Assembly (NCBI GenBank): GCA_003952965.2
Contig: RXIC02000041.1
Location: forward strand, 62,001 to 126,000
From: Morella rubra
Lineage: Eukaryota > Streptophyta > Magnoliopsida > Fagales > Myricaceae
DNA: 64,000 nucleotides
Direction: 5' to 3'
Shown: positions 12,276 through 32,276 of the stretch, piece after piece
How the letters are laid out: every line of letters begins with the position of its first letter
Position numbering within the stretch: position 1 is the first letter of the stretch
The notes under the pieces: generated by a model
What the model saw: only the letters and a program-made list of their open reading frames with translations
Databases searched by the model: none
Told to the model about the DNA's origin: nothing
Translations under genes and position numbers: made by a program

Positions 12276-13757
12276 ATGGCTCCGCAAGATGGAAGAAAAC
12301 CAGAAGTTGGTGATTTCATCTCTACGCCTTCAGCTAAACAGCCAAAGGATTGGGTCCTCTTGCTGCTGAGGCTGCTTGCATTTATGGCGACGGCATCGGC
12401 AACTATCGTAATGGCACTCAATAAGGAGACGAAAACTTTGGTGGTCGCCACCATTGGTAACAACCCTGTAAAAGTTACTCTCACTGCCAAGTTTCAGCAT
12501 ACGCCAGCCTTTGTGTGAGTCTTTTTCTACCATATTTGACTCTTCCAAGCAAAAAATAGAGTAGGATTAAGCTTGCCAAGATGTGCCACTGCAAAACAAC
12601 AATGGATATGTAAGGAATATACTAACGTTGATTTACTTGTACGTCTGTATCGTGCCTTTTTCTCTTGGTTCCTTTCTGTCGATACTGCAGGTTCTTTGTG
12701 ATAGCTAACGGTATGGCCAGCTTCCATAACTGGTTGATGATAGTGATGGAAATTCATGGGCACAGGATTGATTACAAGGGGCTTCGCCTCGCAGTCATTG
12801 CTATTCTAGACATGGTACGTAAAAATATCATATGCAGAGTTTTTGGGAACGCTTCTCGTAATTATGTGGGACAGCACTAACATTATATAAATCCAGCTCG
12901 TATATAGTCTTTGTCATCTTTTCTTTTTTATATATTCTACTTTTCTCTCTTCTCCTTTTCCTTTTCTTTTTTCTTAAGAGACGCTAGCTATAATTATAAA
13001 AAGAAGAAGCTAAATTATGATAAGAAGATCATATTAAGCCATGGAGATGATTTTATTTATATATCTCGTGCGAAATGTCTCTTCTACAGTACGCTTCTAA
13101 CAGCCTTGTTTGTCACAAAAAGCTATCATATCTAGAAACTTTGTTTCAAAATTAAACGTAGCACTATAAAAATATACACAAATATTTACAGAAAAAGTAT
13201 GCAGATTATCGGTACAAAGACAGGAAGTAACCAAAAGAATTTTTAAAGAAATAAATAGCATTTTCCAAGGCCCTTTATGCAATCTAAATACATTTATATT
13301 TAATTTCTATGCCTTTAGAAATTAAAGATTTTTCTTTTTTTCCACTGTGTAAACAAATCCTCACCAATATTTTCTACAGTACCCAATTGATTTGAGAGTG
13401 CTTACATCGTGAACAAGAAAAGTAAACACATGTAGGCTTCATTTAAATCCTGGAGGCATGCCAACTTTCGCGTAATTAATAAATAATTAGTATATATGTT
13501 GGTTTGGGCAGATGACGGTGGTTCTAGCATCCGGTGGGGATGGGGCAGCAACGTTCATGGCAGAGCTAGGGAAGAACGGTAATTCACATGCAAGGTGGAA
13601 CAAGATCTGTGACAAGTTCGATACCTTCTGCGACCATGGAAGTGGGGCTCTCATCGCTTCCTTCATTGGCCTCGTTATCCTTTTGATAATCAATGTGAAG
13701 TCTATTACCAAACTGATTAAGCCTAATCCCGCTGGTAATATTGGATTACTCCCTTAG
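12276..13757 (+). CDS. CASP-like membrane protein, CASPL1-type
   Basis: Three exons, 12276-12514, 12691-12814 and 13512-13757, give a 202-residue four-TM protein of the CASP-like (UPF0497/DUF588) family, which belongs to the MARVEL superfamily. CASPs build membrane scaffolds for Casparian strips; CASP-like proteins sit in the plasma membrane with less well known roles. Visible features are a short cytosolic N-terminus, TM1 with the family's conserved Arg ('LLLLRLLAFMATASATIVMA'), an extracellular loop ending 'TPAFVFF', TM2 'FFVIANGMASFHNWLMIV', TM3 entered through 'AVIAILDMM' with its conserved Asp, the 'SGGDGAATFMAELGKNGN' loop, 'CDKF.TFC', and TM4 'ALIASFIGLVILLIINV'. The intron 1 junction splits a Val codon (GT|G). 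The length matches the family norm (about 190-210). The ATG lies just after a CT-rich leader. The 'F.FVIANG.ASFHN' loop suggests subfamily 1 (1B-like), but the exact orthologue is not settled. Confidence 0.92.
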
Positions 13758-16100
13758 TATATATATATGATGGATATGATCCAAGCTCTGATCTCATGTA
13801 GCATTTGCGTTGTGTGCTAATTTGCCAGCTCTCTATCTACCTTCCTTAAGCATACGTACAAGGATTGCTCCCTTCCCTCCATAATAAACCATGTCCAAGA
13901 AGAGACTTCTGAAATCGTATTGTTTCTCAATGATGTTTGACTAATTTCGCTATTCTATTTTCCTTTTATATGCTGTAATCAATACATCGCAGAAGAGAGA
14001 AAGAAAATGCGAACGTGTTGATCTTCTTTGTCGCTTTCCGTACGTGAATCCACAAACAGAGAGAAAAGAAACGATGAATTGTATTCAATCGATAAAATGC
14101 ATGGAGTCACTTAGGAAAAATAAAAATAAAATAAAAATAAAATGAATGGAGTCCGATCGCTCAAAATATATATTACTTCGTTAGAGTTGCGTGATCCTAT
14201 ACCTTCAAAATCAGCAGTCTTCTGAAGATATATAATAGAAGAAACCTCTAGTCGCTCGTAATAGACAGGAATGTCACTTATACTATTGAACCCTCACTTA
14301 AATTTGGTGTAAGAAAGATGCCCTTAAAAGATATATTGTACTAGATATTATTATGATATTGTAAAAAGTTTAATAATTAATGAATTAAAACAAGTATGAT
14401 TTTTTAGTTCCTTATTTACTTGACTATTGTTCTAGACGATATAACATTAGAGTTTTAAGAAAAATTCTAAACTTTTGAAGATTTAAGTGGAATCTCAAAT
14501 TTTTTAATCTTATTAAATATATTTTTAAAATTTGTCCAACTAAAAGTTATTGTCAATTAATATTCCATGTAAAAATATTTGTTTTAAATTATTTATTAGA
14601 CCAAAAGCCAGTTTGAGGGGAATTTTTTTTTTTTAAAAAAAAAATTGGGGGTCAATGCTATTTTTTTTTTTTTTTGTCAAAAATTGTTATATGGACAAAG
14701 AGGGGAGGGGGGAATTTCTTCCAAATCTTGCGGGGCTGGCCCCCTCCCTCCGCCCCTGGTTTAGGTTGCACAGAAAAAAATAGTAATGTAATTTGAGGGC
14801 GTAAATTTTATTTTCCTTTTCACGGACCCTTCTCTATTTATTTACATTAGAATTCGAAAACTCTCCTTAACTTTAAAATTTGTTTTAATTAGGGAATCAA
14901 ATTTCTATAAACTTGTTTTCTTTTTCTCTGCTAAATTTCACGACAAATATTTTGAATGGAAGTTTAATAAGGATCGAAGACTTTTAGATTTCTAGAAATA
15001 TTCTACCATATAAATATTTCCAAATTGAATGCTTAGATTTTACCAAATCCGTCTTTACTATATTGCACTTCATCTTAAAAGTAAAGAAAAACAATAATGC
15101 TAAATATTATGTTCACAATAAATATTTTCAATTTCTAAATAATAATTGTGATTGGAGATATGTCATGAGCCGAATTAAAAGGAAATATATAAGTTGACTC
15201 TACAAGATTATTAACACGAAGAAGATTATGAAATATCTGATACTAAATTTTAGGTAATGTGGGTACTACATGATTTAATGATGTTTTATTTATCTCTTTT
15301 TAATTATATTATACAATTTAAGTAGAGAATAGTAAAAAGATTCAAATTCAATCTTAAGGGTAAAATCTTAATAAACGGTTTACATTTAGCCATAATATTA
15401 AAGAGTTAGATTAGTAGCTCAAATCGAATTAGTCAAGGCATTATTATAATTTAATCTGGATTATTTATGTAATTCATTAATGTAATCAATTTATTAAAAA
15501 TTATTAGGATCTTACCATTACAACTTAATCGGACCTATTACATATGATCTTAATTTTAAATGGGATAAGTAATGCCTAGAAAAAAAAAATGGGATTCGTA
15601 ACGTGTTGAAGAGACTTTTACGCTACTCGATGACGTTTTCTTGTTCAAGGGGACTTCGTGAATATTATCACAACGATAACGGAGAATCTTTTTAATAAAT
15701 ATATTTATTGCGTAAAAATTTTGAGGCCAGTCTTCCTACGTACGTCGACGGAACGATGATGAATCGGCAACGTGATCATAGGCGAGTAATAAAAATAAAG
15801 AATTAATTAATTATTATATATATATAATATTTGTCTCATTGAGCGAAAGGGTGCCGTACAAACAACTTGTGCTGTACTTATCCTCCAATACCGACAACCG
15901 ACGGGACACGTAAAGAAAACAACAAAAGTGGGGGAGTTGTGTCAGTCCGATAACTCCCGCTTTTACCCGGACGACTCCAGAGAGTACACAGTTTTTGTTA
16001 TGTTTATGTTGTGGGCTGCGGTTGGTTGGATTCATATTCACCGCGTTCCGTTAAATTCTGCGTGCGCTTTTTCTCGTTTCAAGTGTTTTGTTTGGGTTGT
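13758..16100. other. AT-rich intergenic region
   Basis: About 2.3 kb of A/T-rich sequence with no plausible gene. Homopolymer stretches occur near 14615-14680. Nothing with recognisable transposon ends was seen. Confidence 0.5.
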
Positions 16101-17014
16101 CGTTGTTGACTCTCTCTTGGCACTCTCTCTCTCTCTCTCTTCCATCACACGTTTATTTACCTCACAATTCACATCTCCGTCTTAATTTTTTTTTTCCCTA
16201 TTTGATTCAGATCCAACTTCTTCGTTTTAGGAGCCTTATCCCACTGTATTCAGGTTTTCTGCCTATTTTAACCGCCAATGAGAATCAAAGCTTTATATAT
16301 AAAACCCACCAAAGTAAACATATAAAAAGGACGGGGGGAGAGAGAGAGAGAGAGGATTTAAGTTCACTTTACACGTCTCACAATTTCGAATCTCGGCCGT
16401 TCCTAAGGTTGTTTCTGATTTCTTATTGAATTGTTCTTTTTAAAAAAAAAAAAAAAAAATTTCATTGTTGGCTCTTTGGAAACTGTCACTTTGGCTTCAC
16501 CTGCTTTCATTCCTGTTACGGTCCACTAAATAATTTCATTTTCTTCTGGAGTTTATTTCTTTTTCCTAATAGGTTTGTTTACTTAGTCAATTCATGTTCT
16601 TTTATTAGAAAATAAGATTAGGTCCAATTCCCCCCTTCCTTTTAGGGTTGCAGAATTTAGTCTTTTCCAAATTACAGGAAACATGGGTTCCAATTGTAAA
16701 ACTCTTTGTATGCTTTTATGAAGATTGTTTTGCTTGTGTGATTTTTCCTGGGTTAAATTCGCTGTGATCCAGAAAGGATAAACAAACTATTTCTGGGGAC
16801 TGCTTTGGAGCCCTGGGATTTGGTATACATTTAATAACCTTTTTTTTTCTGTCTGAAATGTCAAATTTTGTGGGTTTTAAGTTTCTTGTTTGTAGGCTAT
16901 TAGATATTTGAAATTGTTTCGGATTAGTGCCTCTGCAATGATTTGTTACGTTATTTAGAAGGGTTTATTTTGCAGGTACAGGTTGGTAAATTAGGGTTCA
17001 CAAATTTGTTGCCA
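16101..17014 (+). promoter_or_regulatory. 5' leader of the JMJ gene with (CT)n and a leader intron
   Basis: A (CT)9-10 run at 16122-16140 and a GA-rich tract near 16338-16354 mark the probable transcribed leader. A typical plant acceptor, TTTATTTTGCAG ending at 16975, suggests an untranslated-region intron whose last leader exon is 16976-17014, ending 39 bases later at the ATG. The donor of this intron was not identified with certainty. CT-rich leaders and leader introns are common in plant housekeeping and chromatin genes. Confidence 0.5.
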
Positions 17015-24834
<7,820 letters not shown>

Positions 24835-25923
24835 GAGACACAAAGGAAAAAGATTTTGATATGAATTTGACAAAGCAGGACTAGGATAATCCATTTGAAG
24901 GATAGAGGTCAAAATTTAATTGACGAAGAGGAGCTGGTAGCGCTACGAGGACTGTTAAAGAAGGCAAGTCCGGAAGAGTTAAAGAATAACGCGTAGGATA
25001 TTTTGCAGCCGAGTCAACAAAGTACTGAATGGATTGATTGACAGAGAAGATCCAGAAATTCTTTAGATAAAATAACAAAAGGAGATAGGTCCAACCATTC
25101 TTTTTCAGTCAAGGTAGCTTGATATTTCATTCAGTCATATAGGCCCTATTCTTTTAAAGATCCATAAAAGGGGAAGAGAAAACCCATGGGTGTGATTTGT
25201 GCATAAATCGATGCAACCAATCCACTCACGGCCTTGATGTATAAGGCTTCTTGTACATAAGAAAAATACACATCGATTTCATTTGTACTCTTAAGTATGT
25301 CGAAGAGCTTTAGGTTTACTTGTTTTATTGTTTTCTTACTGCCATATTATAATCCAGATTTATGTATAGTAAAAGTGCATTTTAGACTCAAAATCAACCG
25401 AGGATATTTAGAAGTTGATCACCTTTCTGAATGAGGGATGAGGATTTTCTACAATTTGCTGCCCGAATCGTACGGTGTAATTTGGAAAGAAATAGATACA
25501 ATAGGTAAACACAAATGATGTAAGGTCTACTTATTATGTCTGTCTCTCTCTAAATTGCATCATGCAGCAAATTGCAGAGGAACTTGGTCCTACATGAGTA
25601 TCCCAGTAGGGGATTTGGAAGTGACAAAATCCATAACTCCTACCTTAATTCGAATTTTGTTAATCTTCAACGACTAAGCTTGTTGTCTTTTAAGTTATCG
25701 ACGTCATTTTTTTTGTTTCTTGGTTTTAGGGTTTTTGAGAAAAGTCTGTTATTTGAATTTGTGATGGCCAATTAATTCACAACATCCCTTTTATATAGGA
25801 GTTGATAAAACTCAAAGAAAGCAATATTGGACATTGGATCTCTCAAGTATCTTAAATCTTAGCTATAGGATTAACAAAAAAAAAAAAATTATTTTCCACT
25901 TTCACCCCATAAGTTATTTATAA
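24835..25923. other. JMJ 3' untranslated region and spacer
   Basis: The first few hundred bases after the stop are probably the 3' untranslated region. Part of it (about 24835-24885) is shared with the downstream JMJ copy near 49990-50040. A possible polyadenylation stretch with AATAAAG-like words was not identified with confidence. No gene is seen up to the MULE target duplication. Confidence 0.5.
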
Positions 25924-25932
25924 TTGTATTTA
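25924..25932. repeat. 9-bp target site duplication, left
   Basis: TTGTATTTA, identical to 27297-27305. It directly abuts the element terminus GGGTTAATTG. Confidence 0.9.
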
Positions 25933-26079
25933 GGGTTAATTGCACTGTAGGTCCCTATGGTATCACCTTTTAACAAAATAGTCTTTGGGATAAGACTTTT
26001 TACAAAATAGTCCCTGAGGTCACATACTTGGACAAAATCTAGTCCCTCCATCCCATTGGCGTCAAACAACTAACGACAG

Positions 26080-26112
26080 TTGCTGACGTGGCAAAAAACG
26101 CCACGTCAGCAA
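26080..26112. repeat. TGACGTGGC hairpin in left MULE arm
   Basis: A 13-base stem, TTGCTGACGTGGC with its exact complement, separated by a 7-base loop. It is repeated at 27116-27150 in the right arm with a different loop. Confidence 0.88.
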
Positions 26113-27115
26113 CCAATGAGACACTGAGGCATGTAAAAAAAAAGAAGCTCAGCAACCACATGTCAAATGTGCTCCATGCGTGCAGCCAAATAAGCGCCAG
26201 ATAAGCCATTTAAAAAAAAAAAAAAAAACTAAAGACTAACAAGAGATGATGTTGTGCAGCCAAATTAGCATTTTAAAAAAAAACACACCACCCTAACACT
26301 CTAATGGCGTCGTGACATTTATCTTCTCCCCTTCGTCTTCTCATGGTGACTAGGGCTAGAAACAATTTGGGGACAACATCACTATCGGGATTGACTGCAT
26401 AAAACTGGACTGAAGGTAGTTTTGGAGAGTTGAAGACAAAACTACCTCTGTTTTGTATGTTGGTGTTGTTGTTCCAAGTGAACATTCTCTAGTAATTGGG
26501 GTCAAATCCCATTGGAGCCGTGCTTGCGAAAAGGGTCTGGTCGTTTGGAGCTATATGATCCTGGAAAAAGTGGAGGCCAAGATCTTGAGTGGAGTTGGAG
26601 GTTTTTGAAATTATATCTGGTGGGTAACTCTGGAAATTGATAGAGGAAGTTAGGATTGTGTATTGTAGAGTTGGGTATTGCTTTGAATGCTGCTACCCCC
26701 CAGCGTCCATTCTCCTTTCTTTTTACTTCCCTTGTTTTCTTTTCCTTCTAATGCTTTGGGTTACTATTGTCAATTCGTTGCATTAATGAAATGTGGGTTT
26801 CTCTATGCTGATTAGTTGTTCTGTCTGTGTATTGGCTCTCTGCTAACGTCATTTTCTGCGAAGCCTGCATTTGGGTCTTGTTGTTTTGTTGTCACACCAC
26901 TGGCAGTACCCATTGGATGCCATGGTGGTAGCTCAGCCAGATTGTCAATGGCAGACTTGGCCTTCTCGATGAGCTAGCCTTAAACATCATAGGCACGACG
27001 GGGAGAAGGGGAGAAGGAGATAAATGGCACGACATCATTAGAGAGTTAGAATTTTTTCTAAAATGCTAATTTGGTTGCTGAGTTGGTTTTTTTGACATGC
27101 GTCAGTGTCTCATTG

Positions 27116-27150
27116 GTTGCTGACGTGGCCTTTTAGGCCACGTCAGCAAC
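27116..27150. repeat. TGACGTGGC hairpin in right MULE arm
   Basis: A GTTGCTGACGTGGCC stem with its exact complement around a 5-6 base loop. Equivalent to the hairpin at 26080-26112. Confidence 0.88.
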
Positions 27151-27296
27151 TGCCGTTAGTTGTTTGACGCCAATGGGACGAAGGGACCATATTTTATCCG
27201 AGTATGTGACCTCAGGGACTATTTTGTAGAAAGTCTTACCCCAGGGACTATTTTGTTAAAAAGTGATACCACAAGGACCTCCAGTACAATTAACCC

Positions 27297-27305
27297 TTGT
27301 ATTTA
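27297..27305. repeat. 9-bp target site duplication, right
   Basis: TTGTATTTA, identical to 25924-25932. Confidence 0.9.
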
Positions 27306-27659
27306 AGACTTCTACAAATTGTAATTGTCTATTAACATAGTTCAACTGAACCTCTGAGATATTAAGATTTTGCAAACAAATCTCTTTACATATATTAATC
27401 ACACAACGTCCTTCCACTATAATATATTCTGCATGAGTCAATAAGATTAATTAATATCACTGTCGTAATCTCTAGCTCATGTAAGTATCATGATTCATTA
27501 TTAAGTTAGACCATAAAATATTTTTCAAAATAATATATATTGTATATATTTTGGATTCCTTATTAAGCATTCTTGCTATTCTATCACCATACATACAACT
27601 CAACTTTGTCAATATATTTAGTCTTTGAGGACTATCTGAAAGAAATTAAATATGTATAG
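27306..27659. other. AT-rich spacer, nothing recognised
   Basis: Between the MULE and the copia 3' LTR. No open frame or repeat structure could be supported. Confidence 0.4.
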
Positions 27660-28018
27660 CGGAATTTAGATCGACATACCTCCAGCCATAATTGCTCAAG
27701 TGTTTATCTTTGTATTGCAAAAAAAAAAAAAAAAAAAAACACGTGAGAGTGATAGGGTTCTTCTAGCCTATTCCTTAACTGTATTAGCCGTATTGATGGA
27801 ATACACAGACATTTATTTTATAGGCTAGGTAAGGGACCCCTGATCAGAATTCTACTGCAGTTATTCCTCTCATTAAAGAATAAGATTCTATTTAAAATTT
27901 AAATATTCAAAACTAGTAACTGACATGAATAAAATTCAAAACACCTATGATTTAAATTCAAAATTTCATACACTAGATATGTGGGCCACCTTAAGGAAAA
28001 TATTCAAAATATTTTACA
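27660..28018 (-). mobile_element. probable copia 3' LTR
   Basis: On the minus strand the coding part of the copia element is followed by a purine tract, AAGTGGGAGA (complement of about 28020-28030), and then TGTAAAATATTTTG, a plausible LTR start at 28018. The far end is uncertain: the 'GCGGAATTTAGATCGA' segment near 27658-27675 resembles the end region of such LTRs. No 5' partner was found, so the assignment rests on the tract and position only. Confidence 0.45.
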
Positions 28019-28019
28019 T

Positions 28020-31000
28020 TCTCCCACTTGGTCCACATAACACATAAATTACTTGATTGAGTGATTGACACTTTTTTATGGCCATTACTATATTCATTTC
28101 TACTAGTTTTGAAACATTCTCACTCAAATAAAAAATATTATGCATGAATAATGGCAGTAAGACTTTTATGATCAAATTCTTTCCTTCCATGTATCACAAT
28201 ACACAATAGTCTCTACATGAGACTTTATGAGCTAAGACTTTATGAATGAACTTCTAATAAGTCATTCGGGTCCAAAATAAATATCCCCATGGATAAATAA
28301 ATAATGTATGTGCACAAATAAACATTATTTCTCATAAAGAGAAACTGTATTTCTAATTAGAACAATGAAAGAGAAACAAACTTACACTAGATCAACAAGC
28401 CCATATGCTCCACATGACCTTTAAACTGCTTTATTGGTAAATCTTTTGCCATGAGATCAGCTATCATCAAATCATTGTTTGTATGCTCAATAGACAATTC
28501 ATGTCTCCTTATATTCTCTCTCACACTAAGATACTTAATGTTGATATGTTTACTTTTACTTCCACTTTTATTATTCTTTGAAAAGAATACTGTTGTATTG
28601 TCGCAGAAGATCCTGATAGTTATCGCTATAGAATTGACGATCTTGAGACCACTAATAAAATTTTGAGGTAAACTTATAGTTAGCCCCTTATGTTTGGGCA
28701 AAAATCAAGTTGCTACCCTTATTTTTCAATCCAACAATTTGAGACCCATAACTTTCAAAACCTATCAATCTTCGCCCCCCGTCTAAATCAAGCGTTAAGT
28801 CCGATGAAAAATCATGCAAAATGACCGAAATACCCCTCCAAGGCTAAATTCTAAAAAATAAATAAAAATAATAAAATTTAAGAAATAAATTAAAAATAAA
28901 TAGATTATTGAAATAGATTTTCAATAGTTTTATTTAAAAATATTATTTTTTTAAAAAAATATTATTTTATTTTTAATGAATTTTTTTTAGTAATTTTATT
29001 TTGGAGGGGCATTTTGGTCATTTTTCATGCTTTTCCGTTTGATTTAACGTCTAATTTAGACGGGGGGCGAAGATTGATAGGTTTTGAAAGTTATGGGTCT
29101 CAAATTGTTGGATTGAAAAATAAGGGTAGCAACTTGATTTTTGTCCAAACATAAGGGGCTAACTATGAGTTTACCCCTAAAATTTTTCCAACCACAATGC
29201 TGTGTACTAGCTTCATAGCAAATAACAAATTCTGCCTCCATGGTAGACCTAGCAACCAAAGTTTGCTTACTACTTTTCTAGTATATAGCTCTTTCAGCAA
29301 GAAGAAATATATAACTTGAAGTTAACTTTCTGGTGTCTACACATTCGGCATAATCTGAGTCTGAATAACCAATCACCTCAATCTGCTATTCTTGGTTCCT
29401 TGTAAGTAATGCATGACTTTCTTTGCAGCTTTCCAATGTTCCGAACCTGGGTTACTTTGATATCTACCCAAAAATCCTACTGCCAAACTTATGTTAGGTC
29501 TAGAGCAAACCTGCGCATATAATAGACTCCCAACAGCAAATGCATAGGGAATATTTTTCATCTGCTTCTATTCCAATGCATTTTGTGGACTTTGACCTTT
29601 ATTAAATTTTTCCCCTTTGACAATAGGTGCTACAGTAGGAGCACAGTCCTTCATGTCGAATCTCTCTAAAACTTTCTTAATGTAGGCCTTTTGAGACAGT
29701 CATAATGTTCTTTATTGTCTATTTCTGTGAATATCTATGCAAATAACATAAGAGGCTTCACCCAAATCCTTCATTTCAAAGTTTTGGAGAGGAACTGCTT
29801 ACTTTCATGTAGCAAACCTAAGTCACTGCTTGCAAGTAAAATATCATCCACATATTGGACCAGAAAAATGAATTTACTCCCACTGACCTTAAGTTATATA
29901 CACTGATCAACAATATTCTCAGTGAATCTGTATAAGGTGATAACCTCATGAAATTTCATATACCATTGATGGGAGGCCTGCTTTAGCTCATATTTAGATT
30001 TCTTTAATTTGCAAACTAACCGACTGTTATCACAAAAACCTTCAGGTTGAGCCATATATAGCTCATCCTCTAAATTCCCATTTAAGAAAACAGTTTTCAC
30101 ATCCATCTGTTGTAGCTCTAAATCAAAATGAGCTACTAATGCAATGATTATTCTAAATGAATCCTTCTTAGAAACTAAAAAGAAGGTCTCGTGATAATCG
30201 ATATCTTCCTTTTGAGTAAATCCTTTAGCCACAAGTCTAGCTTTATATCGCTCAATTCTACTAGAAACATTTCTTTTGATTTTATAAACCCATTTGCAGC
30301 CAATTGCTACAAATCCTTCTTGTAGCTCAACTAGATCCCAGACTTAATTTTTACTTATAGATTCCAACTCTTCTTGCATGGCATTAAACCAAAGCATGGA
30401 GTTATGTCCATTCATGGCCTATGAAAACGTACTTGGATCGTTCTTAGGTCTGACATCAAAATCAAACTTTTGGAGGTAAACCGTATAGTCATTTGAAATT
30501 GCTAGTCACCATATTTTTAAAGATCTTCTTAACCCTTCCTCCACTGTATTTGGCAGTGTCGGAGTAGGTTCAATTTGAACTTGTTCTTCATGAACTGACT
30601 GTTCTTGAGTTGATTGATGTTCTAGGATATCATTTTGACTTTCCCTAACCACAATCAAATGTCTCTCAATTAAAGGCATTTCAGTTAGTTCTCGTGCTTC
30701 CTCAAATTCAATCTGTCTAGAGTAAGCACTCTCACTAGTTTCAGTATCCTCAAGAAATCTGACATTTTTAGACTCAATGACTTTAGGAGTATGAGAATGA
30801 CAGTAAAATCTTAATCCTTTAGTGTTTACTGCATAACCAATAAAAAATCCTCTAGTTGTCCTTGGGTCTAATTTCTTTATGTGAGGATTATAAATCCTCA
30901 CTTTTGTAGGATAATCCCATATGTGTATATGATTCAAACTAGGTTTTCACCATTCTATAATTCAAAAGGCGTCTTTTCAACAGCCTTGGATGGAACCATG

Positions 31001-31840
31001 TTCAATATATACACTGCGATTTTTAAGGCTTCACTTCATAAGGATAGGGGCATATTAGAATTACTAATCGTGCTCCTTACCATGTCCATAAGCGTGTGAT
31101 TCCTCCTTTTAGTTACACCATTTTGTTGAGGTGTACTAGGTGTCGTATATTGGGCAATAACGACTTCTACCTCAAGGAATTTCGCAAATGGACTCTTTAT
31201 TTGTCCTTATTTTGTGTACCTACCGTAGTACTCCCCAACTCTATCAGATCTTACGATCTTGATTTGCTTTTCCTTCTGTTTCTCTACTTCCACCTTATAG
31301 GTCTTGAAAGCATCTAATGCCTCAGACTTATTATTGAGAAGATAGAGATACATATATCTTGTATGGTCATCAATGAATGAGATAAAATATCTCTGTCCAT
31401 TTAAGCAAGGGTAGTAAATGGCCCACAAATATCTGTGTGTATGATTTCCAATTAGTACTTTCATAAAATTGCCTAAAATTCTTTTCATCAGGGTGTTGGC
31501 CAAAGCTTTATCGAAACTCACAAATTGGTCTTCAACCGCCTTAATTAATTCCTTTGCCTTAGTGCATGTAGGGATAAAACCCTTAATGCTTTTAATAATA
31601 TGAGACTACATGAACATCAAACTTAGGCGATTAGATCGCTCTCACCATTTATACTTAGTGACCACTTACGGCATACTTGAGTTCGTGAGAGCGGGTGGTT
31701 CATTCTCACGAAGTGTCAGGTCAAGGTCTATGCACCCAAGAGCAAACGGTACACTTTCTTTCCCGTCAGTCAAATTTTCCCATTTAGCATTGGAATACGA
31801 GATTCAAAAGCAGTAGGAATAGCTGCAATAACCAATAAAA
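28020..31840 (-). mobile_element. Ty1/copia retrotransposon remnant
   Basis: Minus-strand order is normal for copia. A GAG piece ('LGCIDLDLTLREN', about 31830-31480) is followed by integrase ('GQRYFISFIDDHTRYMYLYL', 'RSDRVGEYYGRY'), the integrase C-terminal segment ('KKLDPRTTRGFFIGY', 30506-30937), reverse transcriptase ('QQMDVKTVFLNG', with 'QYVDDILLA' near 29840-29865), and RNase H ('GSLLYAQVCSRPNI', 'STMEAEF', 'FFSKNNKS', 'IEHTNNDLMIADLMAK'). The segments are separated by stops and frameshifts. GAG passes directly into mid-integrase, so the GAG end, protease and integrase N-terminus are deleted. The 5' LTR is absent; the element stops close to the U1-C promoter. RNase H is interrupted by a 513-bp MITE. 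It is dead. Confidence 0.88.
28665..29177. mobile_element. 513-bp fold-back MITE with 9-bp TSD
   Basis: Terminal inverted repeats of roughly 200 bp (GAGGTAAACTTATAGTTAG at the left, matching the complement of the right end CTAACTATGAGTTTACCCC) around an A/T-rich core. The direct 9-bp repeat TAAAATTTT flanks it (28656-28664 and 29178-29186). The length of the duplication points to a Mutator-type MITE. It lies inside the copia RNase H coding region, between 'HCGWKN' and 'FISGLKIV', so it jumped in after the copia element. Its core is related to that of the MITE at 40519-41029. Confidence 0.9.
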
Positions 31841-32276
31841 AGAGGATGGCGTAGCTTCTCTTAATTGAAAAGTTCCCTCCCCCTCTCTGTCGACCTTCTC
31901 CGGATTCCCTCCCCCCTGTTTTTTGTTTTTAAATACTAAACCACGTAGCTTCTATTAATGAGAAACTACGCCGTTTTGATAGAGTTTCCCACCCCACTCT
32001 TTGTCGACCTTCTCCCCCGATTCCCCCCACCCTTCCAGTTACACATTTCTGAATTTCTCTCCGCCTCTCCCCTCCCTCTCCAAGGCACAGTAACAGCCCA
32101 ACCATCTCCAGGCTCTCCCCACGCTGGCCGCGCCTCCCTTCGCCGACCACCACACTACCACACTCCTCTTCTCCCCTCCTTCACGCATCAATCTCTTCTC
32201 ATCTCCTCATGCCACATCTCTCTGACAAGTCTCGTACCTAGGGTTCGCGCTAGTCTGCAATCGATTTGTCACGGCC
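31841..32276 (+). promoter_or_regulatory. U1-C upstream region with a duplicated pyrimidine-rich block
   Basis: Between the copia remnant and the U1-C ATG. A block beginning GTAGCTTCT and ending in 'TCGACCTTCTCC..GATTCCC' occurs twice (about 31851-31917 and about 31945-32030), the second copy with an insertion. A CT-rich leader runs up to the ATG. The transcription start was not identified. Confidence 0.5.

Larger units (their letters stand above)
25933..27296. mobile_element. non-autonomous fold-back MULE (Mutator-like), 1,364 bp
   Basis: Long terminal inverted repeats of about 400 bp. The left end GGGTTAATTGCACTG... is matched by the reverse complement of the right end ...GTACAATTAACCC. 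The similarity continues inward through the 'AGTCCCTGAGGTCACATA' segment to about 26340 and from about 26996. A perfect 9-bp target duplication flanks it, the Mutator signature. There is no transposase; the 650-bp core has no convincing gene. Each arm contains a nested perfect hairpin built on GCTGACGTGGC/GCCACGTCAGC (26080-26112 and 27116-27150). These carry TGACGTGG words that match bZIP-type binding sites. It lies about 1.1 kb downstream of the JMJ stop codon. Confidence 0.9.

Noticed and set aside
26273..26485. 70-codon - frame inside the fold-back MULE, possibly a captured gene
   Set aside because: Part of it is the terminal inverted repeat itself; no host gene could be named.
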